From contig BRKX01000014.1 in the NCBI GenBank assembly GCA_026008535.1, positions 21,040,694 to 21,104,693 on the forward strand: a DNA stretch of 64,000 nucleotides, read 5' to 3'. Shown here piece after piece: positions 56,633 through 64,000 of the stretch (its first letter is position 1; every line of letters begins with the position of its first letter). A program made the translations under genes and the position numbers. The stretch comes from Perilla frutescens (Eukaryota > Streptophyta > Magnoliopsida > Lamiales > Lamiaceae). The notes under the pieces were generated by a model. That model did not search any database. It saw nothing but the letters and a program-made list of their open reading frames with translations, and was not told the DNA's origin.

Positions 56633-57232
56633 ATATAATGGATAATGAATTTACTTAATAAAAATGTTTGTTAAATTGATTGTTACTAATTGATAAATTA
56701 TATTAAATTGAATTAAATAAATAATCGATTCATGTATAATTATTCAATGAATCATATCTTTGATTTCGATCTCTTTGCCATATCTAGAAAACTAATTTTA
56801 ATTATAAAAACTAAATTAATAAACCCAAAAATAATAAAAAATTTAAATATAATCAAATAGATATACTCAAATATATTTCCTTCAACAAATAGAATTCTCA
56901 CGGAGTGAAATAATTCAATTACCGCCAATATATGGCGCCTTTTATTTTCAGCAATAGCGATTCCATCGACACGTTCTTCTCCTCCACTAATTAACTTCCA
57001 TTATCTCAAGTCCTAATCTCTAGCAACCTCAAAAGTAAAGGCATGAAATTTAATTTATGTAGTTTTAAATAATGTGGCAAGCACCAAAGAAAATTCCAGA
57101 GGTACGGTTTTATTTTTTCTGTTCTTTTCTTTTTCCAGAATTTGTATTTCATGTGCAATTACAATTTATTTGTATTTCATGTGCAATCACAATTTAGAAC
57201 CCAAGTTTTGTATATTCCGTGATTAACACAAT
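55691..57232. other. Non-coding interior of the CACTA element
   Basis: AT-rich, without genes. It contains a Helitron-like end at 56325-56350 and an ATT microsatellite at about 56602-56632. Confidence 0.55.
56325..56350 (+). mobile_element. Degenerate Helitron-type 3' terminus inside the CACTA element
   Basis: CCGTGTAACGTACGG (imperfect hairpin) followed by GAGAAATACTGA closely parallels the end at 18702-18728, with the terminal CTAG changed to CTGA. It suggests a Helitron nested in, or captured by, the CACTA element. Confidence 0.4.
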
Positions 57233-59285
57233 TTGTTTCCTCTTCCAGTGATGGAAGAATATGTAGGAGAAGAGTCTTCAGAGCAAGCACAAACCCAAGA
57301 ACAAATTATAACTGGTTTTAATTACTTCATGGTTTCAATATATTTTTTTTATTTGGGATTCCTAACTAATGGTTTGGTTTCTTATAGGGTCATCCAAACG
57401 GAATGTACGAGGCGTGACCAGAGGTCTCTCAGTTCAAAAAAAAAGGGGTGAGACACAAAAATTAAATATTGTTATTCATCCTATAAGAAATCAAATTGTG
57501 GGAGAAAATGCTAAAGATTTCAGAACCGAAGCATGTGTGATAGTCAAACAACATGCACCTCTTCAATATGCTTGTTGGAGGGATATTCTGATCGATGGAA
57601 AGAGGAAGATGTGGATGGGAATGAAGGTACGTTTGATGATGGATGACTTAAATTTTGCTAGAAAAATTGGGATTGAATATGTGTATATTGTTGAGTATTT
57701 AGAACATAGAAGTATATTTTTAGTTGATAATTTTATTTTTGGAGTTGTTTGGTAAATAGTTTTGGTGATGGGCGTGATCACGTCAATTGTGAAATTGCTT
57801 CAACTAGACCTTATTCTTAGAATAGGCGTGATCATATATATTTTACAATAGTCTTCTGTTTTATTACAAGACTTCAACAGAAAGAATTCAGAAATGGACA
57901 TGATCACTCCCATTACCAAAATATCTCCAGAACGAGTGATAAATAGTTTCGGTGATGGGCGTGATCACGTCAATTGTGAATTGCTTCAACTAGATCTTAT
58001 TTTTAGAATAGGCGTGATCATATTTATTTTACAATAGTCTTCTGTTTTATTTTAAGACTTCAGCATAAAGAATTCAAAAATGGACATGATCACGCCCATT
58101 ATAAAAACATCTCCAGAACGAGTGGTAAATAGTTCCGGTGATGGGCATGATCACGTCCACTGTGAAATTCCTTCATCTAGACCTTATTCAAGAGTAGGCG
58201 TGCTCATGCTCATTTTACAATAGTCTTTTGTTTTAATTTAAGATTTAAACATAAAGAATTCTAAAATGGATATGGTCACAACCATTAGCAAAACACCTTC
58301 GGAACTCTTGCGGCATGAAATAACATAGCTAGATAGATTTAGCTCCATCCAAGTAGGCCAACTCAATGTGTTCATGATATTCATGAAATATTTTCATTTT
58401 TAATCATGATATTTGAAATTCACGTTATGTTAGTTGACTTTATTAATTTTTTTCTTTGTTGCAAAAATCTAAATATTAAAGGCTGATGTTTATTATTTCT
58501 TACTTGTAGAAACTTAGTAATTGAAATAGACTTATCTAATAATGGAAATAGCTTTGAAATACTTATGATTCTAACTTTTTTAATTGATAGCGTGATGCTG
58601 AGACTGGAGAGGAGCCCAATCGAACAACTGCATGGAGAATGCGTTGATATAATAATGACAAAAAATAATGGACTGGTGAAGCTTCAAAAGAAGTTTATGT
58701 AAGTACACTTGTCAATTGTGATTGTATCCACATAATTATGAAATGATACATACTAATATAAATTGAATTATTCAGGAGGAACTCCTTAGATTACAATCTG
58801 AACCAATTGAGAATGGTGAATATCCCATGTCTGAGGATGAAGCTTTTGTGAAAGTTCTTGGGGAAGAAAAATCTAGCCGACTACGTGCTTATGGAGATTG
58901 CTTGAAACCAGCTTCTAAAAGAGGAGAAAGAATTAATGTTGAAATACAAAAAGAGAATGAAGAGTTAAGAAAACAAAATGAAGTCATAACCTCCCAATTA
59001 GAGTCCATAGCAGCTCAAGTTAGCAACCAAGAAATGAATATACAAGCTCAAGTTGAAGCTCTTTTGAAAGTTCAACTCCCTGCTCTACTTCAAAGCTTCA
59101 ATCAAAATAGCCAAAATCCGAATTCTATCAAGTGTGAGTATGTTTATATATATTTAGTATCTATATACATGCTTTATAATTATAAGTTAACCATTTTTTA
59201 TGAATTATTGCATCACTTATTATATATTAGTCATTTCTATTTTCTCTTGATCAAATTACAGGTTTCATATCCACAAAGTGCATAA
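57233..59285 (+). pseudogene. Ptta/En/Spm (TnpA-like) transposase gene, probably broken
   Basis: A first short coding piece (57245-57310, EEYVGEESSEQAQTQEQ) ends at a possible donor. The next begins after TATAG (57387) with RGVTRGLSVQKKRG and continues through IVGENAKDFRTEACVIVKQH and YACWRDILIDGKRKMW, the pattern of the plant transposase family PF03004. A tandem-repeat region (57750-58315) follows, then a piece at about 58591-58698 (RDAETGEEPN.., with in-frame stops) and a last exon from about 58776. That exon has MSEDEAFVKVLGEEKSSRLR and a coiled-coil KENEELRKQNEVITSQLESI, ending near 59131 or 59283. The family includes TnpA-type DNA-binding proteins of En/Spm elements. Exon borders are approximate and the stops suggest decay. 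Confidence 0.65.
57750..58315. repeat. 187-bp tandem repeat, three copies
   Basis: GGTGATGGGCGTGATCACGT starts units at 57764 and 57951, and a variant (GGGCATGATCACGT) at 58137, giving periods of 187 and 186 bp. Each unit contains several GGCGTGATCA/TGATCACGCC-type palindromic motifs and a TTTACAATAGTCTTCTGTTT segment. It lies between exons of the TnpA-like gene, probably in an intron. Confidence 0.85.
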
Positions 59286-59639
59286 GTTCGAATTCATGAA
59301 TGGATTTTATAATAGTTTAATTAGTTTGATTTATAATTCTTGTTTAATTGTACATTGTTTTTTTTAGTTATTTGATTTCAATTTGTAAACAGTAAGTTAC
59401 TTTTGAACTCGTTATGTCATGTTTAGTTATTTATACTAATGAATGTTATTTTGCTTTGATATGAATCTTATCTTGTTAGTTAAATGATGATTAATTTTTT
59501 ATATTTTTTTCTCCCAATAATATATATTTATATATATTATTATGAATAAAAGTGTGGACAAATTATTATCACATCAATGGATTAAACAATAAATCAATTG
59601 AGGCTATTCTAATTTTTAAAAAATGATATACGAATATTA

Positions 59640-60290
59640 TAGTGACAAAAGTTGTAGCTTTAGTGATAATATAATTCTTGTTATTATATTAGTATTGTGA
59701 TGATTTATAAATTTTATTTTTGTGACTATAAATTAACAAATAGTGATAGAAATTATAGTGACAAGAAACCATGTCACTAAAATTTAATATTTTAGTGACT
59801 GAATTAACATGTTTTAGTGATGAAATATATTTGTGACTATAGAATTTTGTTTTATTGACAACAATTGAATGTGACTAAACCAAGATTTAGTGACGAGCAT
59901 TATAAGTGACTATAAAAATATATTTTAGTGATGATAATAGCATGTGACTAAATTAAATAGTTTTAGTGACTATTATTTAATGTCACTATATTATAGATTT
60001 TTAGTGACAAATATTTATTGTCACTGAAGTCTTCAATTACAGTGACAAATATTATATCATCACTATAAACTTCAATTATAGTGACAAATATTTTTTGTGA
60101 CTAAAACATCTGTTTTTACTGACGAGAATGTCTGTCACTATAGTTTAAGTTATAGTGACGATTATTTTATGTTGTCACTATAATTTATAGTGTCGGTTTC
60201 TATAGCCACAAACAATAAAGTTGTCACTAAGTAGTTTTAGTGACAATTTTAATATATATAGTGACAAAAAATGCCGTCACAAGAAGCTGT
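59640..60290. repeat. Right subterminal repeat array of the CACTA element
   Basis: Dense TAGTGACAA, TAGTGACTA and TGTCACTA motifs, mirrored from the left array at 53905-54700. Confidence 0.8.
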
Positions 60291-60303
60291 TTTTTTTGTA
60301 GTG

Positions 60304-60530
60304 TTAATACGAAGGTTCAAACAATTAGGACGGATAATGGTTCTGAATTTATGGGTGCTACAACGCAACATCTATTCAAGGATCAAGGCATACATTATCA
60401 GAGGAGCTGCGTTTATTCACCACAACAGAATGGTGTGGTTGAGCGAAAGCACAAGCATCTTCTCCAAGTTGCTCGTGCATTGATGTTTCAGAGTCACCTT
60501 CCAAGTAAGTTTTGGTCGTACTCTGCATGC
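60304..60530 (+). pseudogene. Copia 3 integrase, middle part
   Basis: After the CACTA element the Copia frame resumes at NTKVQTIRTDNGSEFMG with the second catalytic Asp, then CVYSPQQNGVVERKHKHLLQ with the Glu, and SKFWSYSACM. The similarity stops near 60530, where another sequence begins. Confidence 0.8.
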
Positions 60531-61235
60531 ATGGTTTTCTCTCTTCCGCCTTCTATCTTCTGCATGGTGCTTATCATACATGGTGCTTCTAATGCAGGAC
60601 CACACGTTTGCCACGTCATCGATCCACCATGTGATGATCCTGCACGACTGTAGTCGTAGATTCATTCCGACTACTAGGATCCAACATAATAACCGTAGAT
60701 CTATTTTGTGTTTCTTATGAGAGATGAAATGGGAGCTTCGCTCCATTTCTTTGATGTATAAATAGCTGTAGAAACATCACTTATATTGATTTTGATTCTC
60801 TGATTGATCAACTAAATAATACACAAACATCTATTTTCTCAATGCTTAACGCAAGATAAATTGATTTCTACAATTGGCCGTATTTATTGCAAAATATGTT
60901 GTATTTTGGCACATTAAAAATTAATGCAAAATGAAAATAAAAAGAGGGACATGTGTCGGAAAAGCACAACTGATGGGCACCATTTGGGGGCAGCATAAAA
61001 CTTTCCTAAAATCACCAGTATGAGGAAGAGAGAGAAGTAGTAGTTCTAGAAGAATCCAGCAACTCTATACAAGCATTGAAGGGGGAATAATTATGCCCAC
61101 GCGATGATGACGTGGCCAGTGATGCCAGCTCTGATCTATTCCAGATCCAAAACATATCATCAAGGATTATTCCATACGATTCACTCCAGCGACAAGCCCA
61201 CCGGGAATACCCGCCATCGGTGGATGTTGCTTTAA
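60531..61235. other. Unclassified stretch with an LTR-like or promoter-like block
   Basis: No gene is supported. The block 60560-60860 has a TATAAATA at 60757 after balanced-composition sequence and ends in an AT-rich leader, like an LTR promoter, but I found no partner copy or TG..CA limits. The segment 61010-61230 is unusually GC-balanced and has no long ORF. Confidence 0.45.
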
Positions 61236-61982
61236 GGAGATGGCTGGTATGTCAGAATGGAATCAAGTGAGAATGGAATGAACTTAGTAATGGAATGGTG
61301 ATGAGAATGGAATGAACTTAGTAATGGAATGATGATGAGAATGGAATGGAATAAATTTGTCATTCCTTTGGCTGGTATCACAAGTATTAAGATAGGAATG
61401 AAACTTATATTTTTGAATTGATTTTATTATAACAATATCTAATTAATAAATAAAATACACGAATTGACTTATTTAGTTCTAAATAACAAATTATCATTCT
61501 TTCAAAGATACTAGTATATTTTAATAACATATTGTTGAATATTATGCGATTTTTTTACTCTATTAACATTTGTGAAAAATCGAGTATACTTTTAATAAGT
61601 ATTTAACTAATGATTAGCGGGTTTGTATATTTTGTGAAATATTACAAAATTTTATGAATCATTAATAAATTATTAATGAGTTCTTAAAAAAAATTCATAA
61701 ATTTATTTTTTAATAGAATATTTTATAAAAATATGAGATTTCATTTGTCAATACAAAAAAATAAAGTATAGTTTTACAAAATAAAAAATAAAATTTATTT
61801 TGATAATCGGGAATACATAATACCACAAGAGCGGGAGTAACGGCTAATCTTGTATTCATGGTATTGTGATTCCTTTGGGAACAACCATTCCCAATTGAAA
61901 AAATTATAGCAGCCATGGGAATGGGAATGAGCGTGGGAATGTGATTTCATTCTCGTTCCATTCCATCATACCAACCATACCC
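61236..61982. mobile_element. PIF/Harbinger-like MITE
   Basis: The left end GGAGATGGCTGGTATG and the complement of the right end GGGTATGGTTGGTATG agree at 13 of 16 bases. Both sides carry TAA (61233-61235, 61983-61985), the usual 3-bp duplication of PIF/Harbinger elements. The subterminal regions share GAATGGAA-rich repeats in inverse orientation (61255-61350 and 61915-61965). There is no transposase. Confidence 0.65.
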
Positions 61983-62835
61983 TAAGTGTTACCTCTAAAA
62001 ATCAGAATAAACCCTATTAAGTGTCATGAATTTTCTCTTGTCTCACTGCAGCCGACTCTGAAATGTGATTGAAGATTACTTTGATGGTGATCGTGATCAT
62101 CATCCACACACACATGATGGTGATGATTTTCTGCTTAATTTTAATGAATTTTGTTTTGTTTTCGAATATTCTATTTATAGTTTATCTTACTAATTAATAT
62201 ACGAAGCCCAACATAAAACTAAAATATGATAGATGGTAGCTGGCCTGGGGATTTCAAGTAACGAATACATGAATATATATATTCTAGATATTCCAATTGT
62301 AATATGTTAGTTTCCTGGTTTATTCAGTTGGGACTTGGGACTCAAACAAGTAAAAGGTGAGTGATCTACCATTTTTGTTTTCGTTGGCCACTAGTTCTTC
62401 AACAAAATGATTTAATTTAATTATATTATCATTTATCAATGCTAAATCCGATGCATTTATTAATAATATGCTCATGCATGTACATAATTAACCGTCAACT
62501 TTTTCAAATAAATAGATAAATTTTCAAAAACTATATATCTATTCGATATTTCGATCCCAACTCCAAAAAAAAAAAAAAAAAAAAAAAGGACCACACACAC
62601 ACACACTTGTGTATGTTGTACATGGTAGTGTGTGTTGAGGGATGAGGTTCAGGAAATGGGAATGTTTCGCGAAGGGGGCGGCGTATTTCTAGGTGTAGGA
62701 CGGATCACTTTTTCTTTCTTTTTTTTTTTAATAAAAATAACTCCCCCCATTCAAATAAGAAAAGGTAAATGAAAATAATTTCAGTAGTTTAGATGATTTT
62801 TTTTACGTAAGTTTAAAAAAGGAGATTTTCAGGAC
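61983..62835. other. Gene-free stretch with homopolymer and CA runs
   Basis: An A run of about 24 bases (62564-62587) is followed by a CA run (62591-62605). No gene is supported. Confidence 0.55.
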
Positions 62836-63755
62836 TTTAAAATAAAGGTGTTTCTAAATACACCACACAATTTTCTTTATACACCATCATTAAATTTAAT
62901 TAAAAAATAAATAATTATTAATTTACCTAAATATCCTTTTTAATTAAATTTGTTTAATTTAAAAATTAATTAAAGAAAAAAAAGAAAAAAAAAAAAGAAA
63001 GATGTTATCTTATCTTCTTCCCCCCTCAACCCCCCCCCCCCCCCAGTCGCCCGCCTCTCTTCTTCATCCCTCAACCACTTTTTCTATCTCTTTTCCCCCA
63101 TTTCTTCAAATCCCTCAACCACTTTTTCTATCTCTTTTCCCCCATTTCTTCAAATTCAGAACCATGAATTTAACATAAAATAATGGAAAGCCAAAAAAAA
63201 AAAAAAAAAAAAACAGATTCAAGTTCGACGTAAATTCTGGTGAGCACTGCGACCTTCTTCTCCTCCCTCAACCCTTGTTCGAACTTTACAGTTCTAATCT
63301 CTTTCCTAAGCTTCAAAAAACATGTTCAATTTCGTTATGATTTCGTTTTTGTTACAATAACTTGAACTTTTTAAAAAATTCCATCAGTACTGTAGTCTAG
63401 TCGGAGAAGGTTGGTGGAAGAGGCAAGATTCACGATTGGTAGCGAAGAAGGAAGGATGAAGGAGAGGGAGGAATTAGGACCAGTGTAGATGAAGAAGTAA
63501 GAAGGCCAATGCTGGGAGGAAGATGGTGGCCGGTGTAGAGGAAGGAGGAAGAAGGTGGTGGCGGTGGAGGAAACTGGAAAGATGACATTTGCTTTTATAT
63601 TCTCACTTTTTTTCATAATTACAAATTATAATTTTATTTTTTTAATGAAAGGGCAAATAGGACTTTGATTGTGGTGTATAAAGTAAAAATTAAAAAAATA
63701 AAATAAAATGTGTGGTGTATAAAAAAAATTTAGTGGTGTATTTAGATATCTTTAA
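62836..63755. mobile_element. Inverted-repeat element, class unknown
   Basis: The left end reads AAAGGTGTTTCTAAATACAC then CACACAATTTTCTTTATACACCA. The complement of the right end reads AAAGATATCTAAATACACCA then CTAAATTTTTTTTATACACCACACA. These imperfect terminal repeats of about 50 bp enclose about 800 bp with C and A homopolymers and a 52-bp tandem duplication (about 63071-63156, TCAACCACTTTTTCTATCTC). No coding sequence is supported; a minus-strand frame at 63616-63371 is low complexity. Confidence 0.6.
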
Positions 63756-64000
63756 AATAATTTATAAAAAATGATAATAAATTTAATATTTTTTCTAGAA
63801 AACATAAAATGAAATAAATATTTAAAAAACTAAATAAAAACTCAAAAGTTTTTTTAAAAAAATGGAAAAACGTCAAAAATGTTTGACGATAGATATAAAT
63901 AAAATATTTATATTTGAAAAAATCATGAAATTTTTAAAAAATTCATTAATAATTTATTTATAATTCATAAAATTCTACAATATTTCAAAAATCTACTACT
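63756..64000. other. AT-rich end of window
   Basis: Nothing identifiable in the last 245 bases. Confidence 0.6.

Larger units (their letters stand above)
53889..60303 (+). mobile_element. CACTA (En/Spm) transposon with TnpA-like gene
   Basis: The left end CACTAC plus an A run and CAGCTTCTTGTGACG matches the inverted right end, differing only in A-run length (10 versus 8). The 3-bp target duplication TTA flanks it (53886-53888, 60304-60306). Subterminal regions (53905-54700 and 59640-60290) are dense in TAGTGACAA/TTGTCACTA motifs in both orientations, as in En/Spm. A Ptta/En/Spm-family gene lies at 57233-59285. No TnpD/TNP2 transposase is recognisable, so this 6.4 kb copy is probably non-autonomous. 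Confidence 0.93.
53077..60530 (+). mobile_element. Copia retrotransposon fragment 3, split by a CACTA element
   Basis: Plus-strand Copia sequence occupies 53077-53888 and resumes at 60304-60530. The two parts join in frame across the CACTA insertion. Neither LTR is visible, so both ends were lost. The family differs from Copia 1 and 2. Confidence 0.8.

Noticed and set aside
63371..63616. 81-codon minus-strand frame rich in Ser, Pro and Leu
   Set aside because: Low-complexity sequence inside an inverted-repeat element; no domain.

Overview
This is a window of plant nuclear DNA, most likely from a eudicot. It is very AT-rich and contains spliced genes, long PPR genes without introns, a tau-class glutathione transferase, a nuclear tRNA-Leu, and many decayed transposable elements with the end sequences typical of plant families. 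The sequence alone does not give the species.

The genes sit in one island of about 18 kb. A two-exon tau GST (26094-26861, minus) is followed by a tRNA-Leu(UAG) (33563-33642, minus). Then come a PLS/E-class PPR protein resembling Arabidopsis At1g74600/OTP87 (33725-36427, plus), a P-class PPR protein resembling At1g74580 (38027-40312, minus) and a four-exon ASC-1/TRIP4-type zinc-finger coactivator (41097-43745, plus). In Arabidopsis the locus between those two PPR genes, At1g74590, is the tau GST GSTU10, so three of these genes appear to form a conserved block with changed internal order. The last two genes diverge from a shared 0.8 kb interval. All homologies were recognised from memory, not by alignment.

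Left flank (1-25.7 kb): a family of MULE-type elements carrying decayed FAR1/FRS-like transposase genes (three copies, two beside TA microsatellites, packed with TTAGCATTA-like motifs), three copies of one tRNA-derived SINE, a foldback MITE, two Helitron-type 3' ends, and a complete but dead Copia retrotransposon (18828-25697) with a TGCAT target duplication and two foldback MITEs in its leader.

Middle: a hAT transposon (27090-30218) with a perfect 8-bp target duplication lies just upstream of the GST promoter. A second hAT-like remnant, a tRNA-Leu pseudogene and a 0.6 kb minisatellite lie between it and the first PPR gene.

Right flank (45.6-64 kb): a nest of elements. A minus-strand Copia element (45664-53076) is split by a solo LTR with a CTATC duplication. 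It abuts a plus-strand Copia fragment that is itself split by a 6.4 kb CACTA (En/Spm) element with a TTA duplication. The CACTA element carries a TnpA-like (Ptta/En/Spm family) gene, 187-bp tandem repeats and a Helitron-like end, but no recognisable TnpD/TNP2. A PIF/Harbinger-like MITE and another inverted-repeat element follow.

I found no operon-like or defence-like system. The most unusual items are the FAR1-MULE family with its motif-packed introns, the GST with Asn at the usual catalytic Ser position, and the CACTA element with regular palindrome-bearing repeats.
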